DNA from: Sulfitobacter alexandrii
GTDB taxonomy: Bacteria > Pseudomonadota > Alphaproteobacteria > Rhodobacterales > Rhodobacteraceae
NCBI RefSeq assembly: GCF_001886735.1
Contig: NZ_CP018076.1
Location: 3,472,001 to 3,536,000 of the forward strand
Length of the DNA stretch: 64,000 nt
Direction of reading: 5' to 3'
Positions 18,221-26,993 of this stretch are shown here, one piece after another (within the stretch, counting starts at the first letter, position 1; each line of letters opens with the position of its first letter). The notes below the pieces were generated by a model that saw only the letters and a program-made list of their open reading frames with translations, was not told the DNA's origin and ran no database searches. The translations under genes were made by a program, and so were the position numbers.

Positions 18221-18400
18221 ATGAGCCAGCCTGCGCCCGAGACCCGGATCGTGAACACCTATCGGATCGCCTGCGACGGCGGCGAGGGAGGGCTCGGTCA
18301 TCCGCGTGTCTGGCTGCAGATCCCGCGCGATACCGGTTGGGTCGAATGCGGCTACTGCGACTGCAAGTTCATTCACAGCGATTTCGAAGGCAAGGTCTGA
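18221..18400 (+). CDS. zf-CHCC zinc-finger mini-protein (NDUFS6-like)
   Basis: A 59-residue protein with the zinc-finger pattern of the zf-CHCC family, related to the Zn-binding subunit of mitochondrial complex I (NDUFS6). The pattern reads [20 protein letters not shown], then [10 protein letters not shown]. The Zn ligands expected are Cys (residue 18), His (27) and the two Cys of CGYC. In alphaproteobacteria such proteins are often short stand-alone genes and may associate with complex I. It ends 27 bases before the next gene on the same strand. Confidence 0.85.
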   Translation: MSQPAPETRIVNTYRIACDGGEGGLGHPRVWLQIPRDTGWVECGYCDCKFIHSDFEGKV

Positions 18401-18427
18401 CAGATTTTCGACCGGTCGGGACAGAAT

Positions 18428-18922
18428 GTGACTGAATTCGAGAAGGCATCGTCATTCTACGACCGGATCCGGGAGCAGGTTCGGTCGGAAGACACGCTCT
18501 ACAATCAGAGAATCATCTGGCTCATTTCCATGCAGGCGTTTCTCTTTGCAACGCTCGGCCTCATCCTGCAGGCTTACCTGTCGAATGAGATCAACCAGTC
18601 CAGCCCCCTGCTCACCGGCAGCTTTGTCCTGATTTCGATCACGGGAATCCTTGTCGCCATGGTATCGAACCGGGTTCTTTCCAATGGCCGCGTGGCTCTC
18701 AACGGGTTGCGCGACGCCTGGGACGACTTTGCCGAAGGCCTCGGCCCTGAGACCCTCGCGCTCCTTCCCCACCCGCGGGGGAAGCATGAAAAATCGGCGC
18801 GCCAGAACATCTGGTCGCGCGGTATCAGCTCCGGCAACCTGCCTGCGATCTTTGCGTTCGTCTGGCTGTGTTTCCTCGCATTCCTGATCGTGGAACGTCT
18901 GGATTTGACGCGCTTTCCCTGA
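18428..18922 (+). CDS. Small membrane protein, hypothetical
   Basis: A 164-residue protein with a charged N-terminal helix (1-25). Two hydrophobic helices follow (about 28-50 IIWLISMQAFLFATLGLILQ, and 62-82 TGSFVLISITGILVAMVSN), then a soluble acidic/basic middle. A third helix lies near the end (about 138-158, IFAFVWLCFLAFLIV). The first helix-loop region resembles small SLATT-like or RipA-type membrane proteins, but I cannot assign a family. No clear ribosome site is visible before ATG 18428. It lies between the zf-CHCC gene and polA. Confidence 0.65.
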   Translation: MTEFEKASSFYDRIREQVRSEDTLYNQRIIWLISMQAFLFATLGLILQAYLSNEINQSSPLLTGSFVLISITGILVAMVSNRVLSNGRVALNGLRDAWDDFAEGLGPETLALLPHPRGKHEKSARQNIWSRGISSGNLPAIFAFVWLCFLAFLIVERLDLTRFP

Positions 18923-19076
18923 CGGGCGTTGTCCCGTCCCGCACTGCGCCATGCCTTGATCGTGGGATCGGAGCCCTACGATACACAGCGCCGGCTGCGC
19001 CCGTGCGACACATCCACACTGGCAGCAGGCTGCAGGGCGCGGTACTAGGTTTGAGCGGAAGAAGAGGAGCGCATCC

Positions 19077-21890
19077 ATGTCCGGTACATTCGGCAAAGGC
19101 CATCACCTGCATCTGATCGACGGCTCGGCTTTCATCTTTCGTGCATACCACGCGCTGCCACCGCTGACCCGCAAGTCCGACGGGCTGCCGATCGGAGCCG
19201 TGTCAGGCTTCTGCAACATGATCTTCAAGATGGTCGAGGACAACACCGGCCCCGACGCGCCGACCCATGTGGCCGTCATCTTCGACAAGGGCAGCCACAC
19301 CTTCCGCAACGACATGTACGACCTCTACAAGGCCAATCGCGAGGCGATGCCCGAGGATCTGCGCCCGCAAATCCCCCTCACCCGGCAGGCGACCGAGGCC
19401 TTCAACATCGCGTGCAAGGAACTGGAGGGTTTCGAGGCCGACGACATCATCGCGACCCTGGCACGGCAGGCCCGCGAGGCCGGCGGACGCTGCACCATCA
19501 TAAGCTCGGACAAGGACCTGATGCAGCTGGTGGGCGACGGCGTCGAGATGCTGGACGCGATGAAGAATACGCGCATCGACCGCGACGGCGTCTTCGACAA
19601 GTTCGGCGTCTACCCGGACCGCGTGGTGGACGTGCAGGCGCTGGCAGGCGACAGCGTGGACAACGTTCCGGGCGCGCCCGGTATCGGGATCAAGACCGCG
19701 GCATTGCTGATAAATGAATACGGCGACCTCGATGCCCTGCTCGAGCGTGCCGAAGAGATCAAGCAGCCCAAGCGGCGTCAGACGCTGATCGAACACGCCG
19801 ATCAGATCCGGTTGAGCCGCAAGCTGGTGCTGCTGGACGACCGGACCCCGCTGGACTTCACCCTCGACGATCTCGAAGTGCGCGAACCCGATTCCGACAA
19901 GCTGTTGGCCTTCCTCGCCGAGATGGAGTTCCGCACGCTGACCAAGCGGGTGGCCGAGAAGATGGGCGCCGAGATGCCCACCATCGAGGATACCCCCGCC
20001 CTGCCCGACGCGCCGCAGGTGGACGACGTCCCCTTCGACACCGACAACTACGAACAGGTCGGCGATGCCGGGACGCTGGAGAAATGGCTCGACGCGATCT
20101 ACGAGGCCGGCCATGTGGCCATCGACACGGAAACAACCGGCCTGAACGAGATGACAGCCGACCTGGTGGGCATCTCGCTCGCCGTGGAGCCCGGCAAGGC
20201 CTGCTACATCCCGCTGATCCACAAGGCCAACAGGGGCGACGACCTGTTCGGGTCGGACGACCTTGCCGAGGGGCAGATGGATCTGGACACCTGCCTTGGT
20301 ATGCTCAAGCCCGTTCTGGAGGATCCCAGCATCCTGAAGATCGGCCAGAACATGAAGTACGACGTCAAGATACTGGCCCAGGTGGGTATCGCCATGGCCC
20401 CCATCGACGACACGATGCTGATGTCCTACGCACAGCACGCGGGGCTGCATGGCCACGGGATGGACGCGCTGTCGGAACGTTACCTCGACCATACGCCGAT
20501 CCCGATCAAGCCTTTGCTGGGGTCCGGCAAATCGGCGATCACCTTTGACAAGGTGCCCCTGGAAGACGCGGTCAAATATGCGGCGGAAGATGCCGACATC
20601 ACCCTTCGACTGTGGAAGCTGCTGAAACCCCAGTTGCACGCGGCACAGGTCACCAAGGTATACGAGACCCTGGAACGCCCGCTGGTTCCAGTCCTTGCCG
20701 ACATGGAACGTGCCGGCATCAAGGTGGACCGCGATACGCTGTCCCGGATGTCCAACGCCTTTTCACAGAAGATGGCGGGGCTGGAGGACGAGATATTCGG
20801 GCTGGCGGGCCGAAAGTTCAGCGTGGGCTCGCCCAAGCAGATCGGTGAAATCCTCTTCGACGAAATGAGCCTCGATCTCCCGGACGGCAAGAAGCCCGCC
20901 AAGGGCAAATCGGGCGCCTGGAGTACCGGGGCCGATGTGCTGGAGGATCTGGCAACGGTGCATGACCTGCCGCGCCGCATCCTCGACTGGCGCCAGCTGG
21001 ACAAGCTGAAGTCGACCTATACGGACGCGCTCCAGAACCACATCAACAAGGACACCGGGCGCGTTCACACCTCCTATTCCATCGCGGGCGCCTCCACGGG
21101 GCGGCTCGCTTCGACCGATCCGAACCTGCAGAACATTCCGATCCGATCCGAGGAAGGCCGCCGCATCCGCGAGGCCTTCGTGGCCGAGGAGGGCAAGACG
21201 CTCGTCGCGCTCGATTATTCCCAGATCGAACTGCGGATCCTTGCCCATATCGCGGACATCCCGGAACTGAAGCAGGCCTTTGCGGACGACATCGACATTC
21301 ACGCCCTTACCGCGTCCGAGATGTTCAACGTTCCCCTGCCCGAGATGACCCCGGACATCCGCCGGCAGGCAAAGGCCATCAACTTCGGTGTGATCTACGG
21401 CATCTCGGGGTTCGGGCTTGCCCGGAACCTGCGGATTCCCCGTGCCGAGGCCCAGGGTTTCATCGACCGGTACTTCGAACGTTTCCCCGGCATCCGGACT
21501 TACATGGACGACACCAAGGCCTTCGCCAAGAAGCACGGCTACGTGCAGACGCTTTTCGGGCGCAGGATCCATACGCCCGAAATCGGAGCGAAAGGTCCGC
21601 GCGCCGGGTTCGCCGCCCGTGCGGCGATCAACGCACCGATCCAGGGCACCGCGGCTGACGTGATCCGCCGCGCGATGATCCGCATGCCCGACGCCATCCG
21701 CAACCTGCCAGCCCGAATGCTGCTGCAGGTCCACGACGAACTTCTGTTCGAGGTGGAGCAGGGCGCAGAGGAAGAATTGATCTCGACCGCCCGCAAGGTC
21801 ATGGAAGATGCAAACGAACCGGTGGTCCGGCTGGACGTGAAACTGACGGTCGATGCCGGTCAGGGCAGCAACTGGGCCGAAGCCCACTAG
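19077..21890 (+). CDS. polA: DNA polymerase I
   Basis: A 937-residue family A polymerase for Okazaki fragment maturation and repair synthesis. The N-terminal 5'-3' exonuclease (about 1-290) includes LIDGSAFIFRAYHALPP and the helix-3-turn region VPGAPGIGIKTA. The central 3'-5' exonuclease (about 325-520) keeps the DTETTGL acidic motif, so proofreading is probably active. In the C-terminal polymerase, motif A reads VALDYSQIELRILAH, the O-helix region RRQAKAINFGVIYG, and motif C QVHDELLFE. The start has AGGAG 7 bases upstream. It is monocistronic or followed closely by the spermidine-synthase-like gene. Confidence 0.98.
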   Translation: MSGTFGKGHHLHLIDGSAFIFRAYHALPPLTRKSDGLPIGAVSGFCNMIFKMVEDNTGPDAPTHVAVIFDKGSHTFRNDMYDLYKANREAMPEDLRPQIPLTRQATEAFNIACKELEGFEADDIIATLARQAREAGGRCTIISSDKDLMQLVGDGVEMLDAMKNTRIDRDGVFDKFGVYPDRVVDVQALAGDSVDNVPGAPGIGIKTAALLINEYGDLDALLERAEEIKQPKRRQTLIEHADQIRLSRKLVLLDDRTPLDFTLDDLEVREPDSDKLLAFLAEMEFRTLTKRVAEKMGAEMPTIEDTPALPDAPQVDDVPFDTDNYEQVGDAGTLEKWLDAIYEAGHVAIDTETTGLNEMTADLVGISLAVEPGKACYIPLIHKANRGDDLFGSDDLAEGQMDLDTCLGMLKPVLEDPSILKIGQNMKYDVKILAQVGIAMAPIDDTMLMSYAQHAGLHGHGMDALSERYLDHTPIPIKPLLGSGKSAITFDKVPLEDAVKYAAEDADITLRLWKLLKPQLHAAQVTKVYETLERPLVPVLADMERAGIKVDRDTLSRMSNAFSQKMAGLEDEIFGLAGRKFSVGSPKQIGEILFDEMSLDLPDGKKPAKGKSGAWSTGADVLEDLATVHDLPRRILDWRQLDKLKSTYTDALQNHINKDTGRVHTSYSIAGASTGRLASTDPNLQNIPIRSEEGRRIREAFVAEEGKTLVALDYSQIELRILAHIADIPELKQAFADDIDIHALTASEMFNVPLPEMTPDIRRQAKAINFGVIYGISGFGLARNLRIPRAEAQGFIDRYFERFPGIRTYMDDTKAFAKKHGYVQTLFGRRIHTPEIGAKGPRAGFAARAAINAPIQGTAADVIRRAMIRMPDAIRNLPARMLLQVHDELLFEVEQGAEEELISTARKVMEDANEPVVRLDVKLTVDAGQGSNWAEAH

Positions 21891-21904
21891 GCCCTCCATG
21901 ATCT

Positions 21905-23422
21905 ATGGGCGGCGGTTGCACGCGCCGTTCCCTGCCGCCCCGGCCAATACGCCCCGACCTGCCACAGGAGCCCGTCATCCGCTTTTCAGTCACAATCGTT
22001 CTGATCCTCGTCCTGTCCGCGGTAGGACTGACCTACGAGATCGCCGCGGGCCGCGTGCTGGCGCCGTTTTTCGGCACGTCACTGCTGACCTGGACAACGG
22101 TGATCGCAACCGTATTGGGCGGGTTCTCTCTGGGCAGCGCGTTGGGGGGGATCGTCGCGGAACGGCCCCGCGCCAAGGCCCTGCGGGATGTCCGCACGGC
22201 GCTTGTGGCAACGGCGGTCCTGATGGCCGTGTCCCCAACCCTGCTGGGGATCGTGCATGCCTCGGGCGCACGGGGCACGGGCGGCATGATGCTGAGCGTG
22301 ATCCTGGTTTTCTTTCCCGCGTCCGTCTGCGTCACCATCCCTTCCCCGCTGCTGGCGAAGCTGGCGATAGAGGCCCGTCCGGGGCGCGAGGGGTCGTCGC
22401 TTGGCTTCGTGCTGGCCGCCGGTTCGGTCGGCGCGATCCTTGGCGCTGTGCTCGCCGGGTTCGTGACACTGCCGCTGATCGGGGCCACGGCCACCTTCGC
22501 GGTCTGCGGTGCCGCAGCTCTGCTGTGCCTGCCCTTCCTGCGCGGCGCGGACAGGGGCACGCCCGGGGTGACCATCGCCGCAGCCGGCTTCGTCGCTTTC
22601 GCCGGAATCGCCGGCAATCCGGCCTGCCAGTACGAATCCGGTCTGTCGTGCCTTCATGTGTCCCAGCGGGGCCCCGAAGTGCGGCTGATCTCGGACGGGA
22701 CGATCCAGGCCGCGGAAATCGTCGGGCCGGAAACGGAGGGCGTTGACCAGGTCGACCTCGCCCTCAGCTATACCGACTGGCTCTGGGCACGCATGAACCG
22801 CGACCTCGCGCAGGATGCGTCGGTTCTGTTCATCGGCGGCGGGGGCTACAGCCTGCCGACAAAGCTGCTGTCCTCGCGGCCTGCCGCGCGCGCGGTGGCG
22901 GTGGAGATCGACCCGCTGGTGACCGAGGTGGTCAGGCGGCACATGCCCCGCGCCTCGGAGATGATCGAGCGCACCGGTTTCGTCGCACCGGCTGACGCGG
23001 ACGAGGACGGCCGGCTTCGGATTGTCCACGCGGACGGTCGCGTGTTTCTGAACGAAACCGAAGGCCGTTTCGACGCTGCGGTGATGGATGCGTTTTCGTC
23101 GGGTTCCGTTCCGGCGCACCTTGTCACCGTCGAAACCTTTGCCAGGCTGCGGCAGATCGTGGATGGGCCGGTCTACGTCAATCTGCTGGACGCGCCCGAC
23201 GGGCCCCTGGCGCGCGGCGTGCAGGCCATCCTGCGCGACGTCTATCCTCATGTTCTGGCCGTTCGAGGCGAAGTGAACGCGCGAGGACGCACCAACGTCC
23301 TGTTTGCAGCCTCTCCGTCACCGCTGGCGACGCTGCCCCCCGGCCCAGACGGATATGCTCCGGCGCAAATCGCGGATGCCCGCGCCTTCACCGACGACCG
23401 GGGATGGGTCGGGCACCGGTAA
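21905..23422 (+). CDS. Membrane-anchored spermidine synthase-like protein
   Basis: A protein of about 505 residues. The N-terminal half holds six or seven hydrophobic helices (from IRFSVTIVLILVLSAVGLTY on). The C-terminal half (about 265-490) is a Rossmann-type aminopropyltransferase/methyltransferase fold with LFIGGGGYSLP, AVEIDPLV, IVHADGRVFL and VMDAFSSGSVPAHLVT. These match the fused-MFS/spermidine-synthase family, where the aminopropyl transfer role is often unproven. The start is uncertain: ATG 21905 lies 14 bases after polA and gives a 25-residue polar lead before helix 1. Polyamine or SAM-related work is inferred. Confidence 0.8.
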   Translation: MGGGCTRRSLPPRPIRPDLPQEPVIRFSVTIVLILVLSAVGLTYEIAAGRVLAPFFGTSLLTWTTVIATVLGGFSLGSALGGIVAERPRAKALRDVRTALVATAVLMAVSPTLLGIVHASGARGTGGMMLSVILVFFPASVCVTIPSPLLAKLAIEARPGREGSSLGFVLAAGSVGAILGAVLAGFVTLPLIGATATFAVCGAAALLCLPFLRGADRGTPGVTIAAAGFVAFAGIAGNPACQYESGLSCLHVSQRGPEVRLISDGTIQAAEIVGPETEGVDQVDLALSYTDWLWARMNRDLAQDASVLFIGGGGYSLPTKLLSSRPAARAVAVEIDPLVTEVVRRHMPRASEMIERTGFVAPADADEDGRLRIVHADGRVFLNETEGRFDAAVMDAFSSGSVPAHLVTVETFARLRQIVDGPVYVNLLDAPDGPLARGVQAILRDVYPHVLAVRGEVNARGRTNVLFAASPSPLATLPPGPDGYAPAQIADARAFTDDRGWVGHR

Positions 23423-23436
23423 GGCGCGTTCCCGGC

Positions 23437-23664
23437 CTATCCCTCGCGCACCAGCCGGGCCACGAGCCGCCGCGTCAGCGGCGCCACGACCAGCACGGCC
23501 GGAAAGGCGATGGCCCAGCTTGTCATCCATGCGCCCATCCAGAGCAGGAAAACGCCGTCGCCCAAGCCCGTCGCCCGCAAGGTCGCGATGCCCGAGACCA
23601 TGCAGGACATCAGTCCCGACAGTATCAGGCCAAACAGGATCGAGGCGTATCTCGCGGGGATCAT
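23437..23664 (-). CDS. DUF2798 family small membrane protein
   Basis: A 75-residue protein with two hydrophobic helices (about residues 5-27 and 38-62), separated by a short loop and ending in Arg-rich sequence. The pattern FGLILSGLMSCMVSGIAT followed by WMGAWMTSWAIAFP matches the DUF2798 family of two-helix inner-membrane proteins. Its ATG overlaps the end of the hydroxypyruvate isomerase gene by 4 bases, so they share a transcript. Function unknown. Confidence 0.8.
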   Translation of the reverse strand: MIPARYASILFGLILSGLMSCMVSGIATLRATGLGDGVFLLWMGAWMTSWAIAFPAVLVVAPLTRRLVARLVREG

Positions 23665-24416
23665 GAACGGTTCATCCAGCTGAGCGTTTTTTCCGTGGGG
23701 CCACCCGGGTGGTATTCCGCGCTGACATATCCCCGATACCCGGTGGCCTCAAGACGCGCGAAGAGCTTTGCGAAATCGACCTGACCGCTTCCCGGCGCAC
23801 TGCGGTCAGGGCTGTCGCCGATCTGCACGTGAACGACGAAATCGCGATAGGCGTCAAGGACCGCCACCGCATCGCCGTGGATCATCTGGGCGTGATAACT
23901 GTCGTATTGCAGCGCCACGTTGGGCAACGCCAGTTCGGTCAGGATGTCCGAGGCAACTGCGTAATCATTCAGGAAATACCCCGGCATCGCGACCGGGTTC
24001 AGCGGCTCGATCGTCAGTGTCATGCCGCTTGGTGCTTCTGCGGCAGCCCACCGCAGATTATCGATGAATGTGGCACGCGCCGTGTCGCCCTCGGCCTCTC
24101 CCGCCATGACGTGGATCATCGGTACGCCCAGTGCCCCGGCATAGCGGAAAGCCCGGCGCATGTCGTGCCGGAACCTGTCGACCATGTCCGGTTGCGCCGC
24201 GAACCCCCGGGCGCCGCCGGTGTAATTCGGCGGCGGGGCGTTGATGAGGATCAGCGACAGACCGTTCCTGCCAAGCGCCGCCTGAGTCTCCGGCGCCGGG
24301 GTGTCATACGGAAACAGGATCTCCACCGCATCGAATCCTGCCTGTGCCGCGGCATCGAAACGGTCGAGAAACGGCAGCTCTGGCCACAGAAGGCTCAGGT
24401 TGGCGGCAAATTTCAT
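23661..24416 (-). CDS. hyi: Hydroxypyruvate isomerase family TIM-barrel protein
   Basis: A 251-residue xylose-isomerase-like TIM barrel. Hydroxypyruvate isomerase converts hydroxypyruvate to tartronate semialdehyde in glyoxylate metabolism; OtnI-type relatives act on other 3-oxo acids. Family motifs include MKFAANLSLLW at the start, the metal Glu in TIEPLN, the QYDSYHAQ strand with Asp and His, and VHVQIGDSPDR followed by SAEYHPGG. The metal ligands expected are Glu, Asp, Gln/His and Glu. It is followed by a coupled DUF2798 gene. The exact substrate within the family is not settled. Confidence 0.88.
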   Translation of the reverse strand: MKFAANLSLLWPELPFLDRFDAAAQAGFDAVEILFPYDTPAPETQAALGRNGLSLILINAPPPNYTGGARGFAAQPDMVDRFRHDMRRAFRYAGALGVPMIHVMAGEAEGDTARATFIDNLRWAAAEAPSGMTLTIEPLNPVAMPGYFLNDYAVASDILTELALPNVALQYDSYHAQMIHGDAVAVLDAYRDFVVHVQIGDSPDRSAPGSGQVDFAKLFARLEATGYRGYVSAEYHPGGPTEKTLSWMNRS

Positions 24417-24425
24417 GTCACTGTG

Positions 24426-25022
24426 TCACTGCCCCTGTGGCAACTCCTCAGAGGGGATGATGCCAAAGAACTTGCCGCCTGACCACAGGCCAAACCAGCC
24501 GTCGCGATGCTCGCCCATGTCCACCAGCCGGTAAAAGCTCTTGCGGTCGATCAGCGCTTCGAGGTTGCGGCGCACGAGGACGTAAGGGGAAGGTTCGCCG
24601 GTCTCGTGGTCCCGTGCCACACGGATGGGATGGTCCGGGCCTGCCGTCACGTGGTCCTCGACGTTCGTGACGAAATGGAGCGCTTGATCTTCGCCCTGTC
24701 CCTCGGCCTCGAAATCGATGGCGACGAAGGGCGCGTCCTCGACCGTGATCCCGACCTTTTCAACGGGCGTCTTCAGGAAATAGTCGTCGTTTTCCCGCCA
24801 GAGAATCGAGGCGAACAGCTTGACCAGTCCCGGTCGGTTGATCGGCGTTCCCTCGTGCATCCATGTCCCATCCCGAAGAATCTGCATGTCCATGTCGCCG
24901 GTGAAGGGCGGATCCCATTTCTCCAGCGGTGGCTGTCCGCGCGTTTTTGCCGCTTTTGCAGACTCTGCGAGGCTTTCCGCCGAGGGGGTCACGGTTTTTT
25001 GTCCACTCATTGCTTTTGCCAT
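24426..25022 (-). CDS. DUF1285 domain-containing protein
   Basis: A 198-residue soluble protein. The segment from about residue 35 (WDPPFTGDMDMQILRDGTW) with HEGTPINRPGLVKLFASIL matches DUF1285, a family of two beta-barrel-like domains in Proteobacteria with no set function. The end is a glycine-rich, Leu-poor region (GWFGLWSGGKFFGIIP). The start could be ATG 25022 or 25010; neither has a strong ribosome site. It is divergent from the MoxR operon by 58 bases, which suggests that the two share control, but this is only positional. Confidence 0.85.
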   Translation of the reverse strand: MAKAMSGQKTVTPSAESLAESAKAAKTRGQPPLEKWDPPFTGDMDMQILRDGTWMHEGTPINRPGLVKLFASILWRENDDYFLKTPVEKVGITVEDAPFVAIDFEAEGQGEDQALHFVTNVEDHVTAGPDHPIRVARDHETGEPSPYVLVRRNLEALIDRKSFYRLVDMGEHRDGWFGLWSGGKFFGIIPSEELPQGQ

Positions 25023-25080
25023 TCCCGGTTTGAGAGATACACTTAGACTCAACCGATATAATTCAGGGAACGCGAATGTC

Positions 25081-26088
25081 ATGAGTGATGCGGAAGACAT
25101 GGTCGGCGAGATCGAAACGCTCGGCATCAAGCTTGCAGAGGCGAAGGACTCCATCACCCGGCGGTTCATCGGCCAGGAACGCGTTGTCGAACTGACCCTG
25201 ACCGCACTTTTGTGCGGCGGTCACGGGCTGCTGATCGGCCTGCCCGGCCTCGGCAAGACCCGGCTGGTGGAAACGCTGAGCACGGTGATGGGGCTGGATG
25301 GCAACCGGGTTCAGTTCACGCCGGACCTGATGCCGGCCGATATTCTGGGGTCGGAGGTGCTGGACACCGCAGAGGACGGATCACGGCGTTTCCGCTTCAT
25401 CGAAGGGCCGGTGTTCTGCCAGCTTCTGATGGCAGACGAGATCAACCGCGCCAGTCCGCGCACGCAATCCGCCCTGCTGCAGGCGATGCAGGAGAAGACC
25501 GTTACCGTCGCGGGCCAAAGCCGCCCTCTGGGCGTTCCCTTCCACGTTCTGGCCACGCAGAACCCGATCGAGCAGGAAGGCACCTATCCCCTGCCCGAAG
25601 CCCAGCTGGACCGTTTCCTTGTGCAGATCGACGTCGCCTATCCGGACCGGGCGACCGAACGTGACATCCTGCTGGCCACCACGGGAGAGACCGAGGCGCA
25701 GTCAACGGCGGTGTTCACCTCCGCTGAACTGCTGGCGGCGCAGCGTCTGCTGCGGCGGATGCCGATCGGCGAATCCGTGGTCGAGCTCATTCTCGACCTC
25801 GTCCGCGCCTTCCGTCCGGAAGAGGACGGGGCCAGCACCCGCGTGCGTGAAACGGTCGCCTGGGGGCCGGGACCGCGCGCCGCACAATCCCTGATGCTCG
25901 CGGTGCGGGCGCGCGCCCTGCTGCAGGGCAGGCTCGCCCCTTCGGCAGAAGACGTGATCGACATGGCGCGCCCCGTTCTGACGCACCGCATGGCGCTCAA
26001 CTTTGCGGCGCGCGCGCGGGGCGACAGCCTCAGGAGTCTGATCGAGGAAACGGCGGCCACCCTGTCCGGGACCAAGGCGGCAGCGTGA
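25081..26088 (+). CDS. MoxR family AAA+ ATPase
   Basis: A 335-residue AAA+ chaperone-like ATPase. Walker A GLPGLGKT is at residues 53-60 and Walker B LLMADEIN at about 119-126. The insert and sensor regions are typical of MoxR (RTQSALLQAMQEKTV, HVLATQNPIEQEGTYPLPEAQLDRF). MoxR proteins usually act with VWA-domain partners encoded beside them to assemble or activate enzyme or envelope complexes. ATG 25081 is the start; AGGGA lies about 12 bases upstream. It overlaps the DUF58 gene by 4 bases (GTGA). Confidence 0.93.
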   Translation: MSDAEDMVGEIETLGIKLAEAKDSITRRFIGQERVVELTLTALLCGGHGLLIGLPGLGKTRLVETLSTVMGLDGNRVQFTPDLMPADILGSEVLDTAEDGSRRFRFIEGPVFCQLLMADEINRASPRTQSALLQAMQEKTVTVAGQSRPLGVPFHVLATQNPIEQEGTYPLPEAQLDRFLVQIDVAYPDRATERDILLATTGETEAQSTAVFTSAELLAAQRLLRRMPIGESVVELILDLVRAFRPEEDGASTRVRETVAWGPGPRAAQSLMLAVRARALLQGRLAPSAEDVIDMARPVLTHRMALNFAARARGDSLRSLIEETAATLSGTKAAA

Positions 26089-26993
26089 CGGAACCCCGCA
26101 TCTCCGGGGCCTATTCACCCGCGACCCTGCGGGCAGGTGCCGAGGAGGAAGCCGCGCGCCTGCCGGCCCTGCTCGCGCGCGCGGAGCATCTGGCGGGTGC
26201 GGTTCTGCTGGGTGCCCACGGGCGCCGGCGGGCCGGGACAGGCGATGATTTCTGGCAGTACCGCCCTGCGCAGATCGGCGACAGCCGCCGGATGATCGAC
26301 TATCGGCGCAGCGCTATGGGCGACCATGAGTTCGTGCGCGAGCGTGAGTGGCAGATCGCGCAATCCGTCATGCTGTGGGTCGATCAGGGCGCGTCAATGC
26401 GGTTTGCCAGCGACCCCAAGCTTCCGCAAAAATCCGATCGTGTGCGGCTTCTGGGCCTGGCGCTGGCCATCATGTTGCTCAGGGGCGGCGAGCGCGTCGG
26501 CCTGACCGGCACCCGGCTGCCGCCCCGCAGCGGCAACCCGCAGCTTCTGCGCCTTGCACAGGTGTTCTGCGAGGACGAAGAGGTGGACTACAGCCCGCCG
26601 GAGCATCGCGCGATGATACCCCACGCCCGTGCCGTTTTCATTTCTGACTTCATGGGCGACATGGCCGGTGTCCAGCTTGCCCTGACCAAGGCAGCGGACC
26701 GGGGTGTGCGCGGCGTGCTCTACCATGTGCTCGATCCGTCGGAAGAAGCCTTTCCCTTCCGCGGTCGCACCATCTTCGAAAGCGTGGGCGGCACGCTGCG
26801 GCATGAAACGCTCAAGGCGAATGACCTGCGCGACAGATACCTCGCGCGGCTGGCCGAGCGGAAGGCAGAACTCCAACGCCTGTGCGCCCTGACCGGCTGG
26901 CGCTACGGGATCCATCATACGGACGCGTCCGCCCAATCGGCGCTTCTGTGGCTTTATTCGGCGCTGGACGCCCGTGCCGGGATGGCGGCATGA
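26085..26993 (+). CDS. DUF58 domain-containing protein
   Basis: A 302-residue protein starting at GTG 26085, overlapping the MoxR gene stop (GTGA). The DUF58 signature is visible as GDDFWQYRPAQIGDSRRMIDYRRSA, with ALLARAEHLAG before it. DUF58 proteins form part of MoxR operons and are von Willebrand factor A-like in fold. The segment MLWVDQGASMRFAS keeps a D-x-x-x-S version of the metal-ion-dependent adhesion site. No membrane helices. Its stop overlaps the start of the DUF4159 gene. Confidence 0.92.
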   Translation: MTEPRISGAYSPATLRAGAEEEAARLPALLARAEHLAGAVLLGAHGRRRAGTGDDFWQYRPAQIGDSRRMIDYRRSAMGDHEFVREREWQIAQSVMLWVDQGASMRFASDPKLPQKSDRVRLLGLALAIMLLRGGERVGLTGTRLPPRSGNPQLLRLAQVFCEDEEVDYSPPEHRAMIPHARAVFISDFMGDMAGVQLALTKAADRGVRGVLYHVLDPSEEAFPFRGRTIFESVGGTLRHETLKANDLRDRYLARLAERKAELQRLCALTGWRYGIHHTDASAQSALLWLYSALDARAGMAA

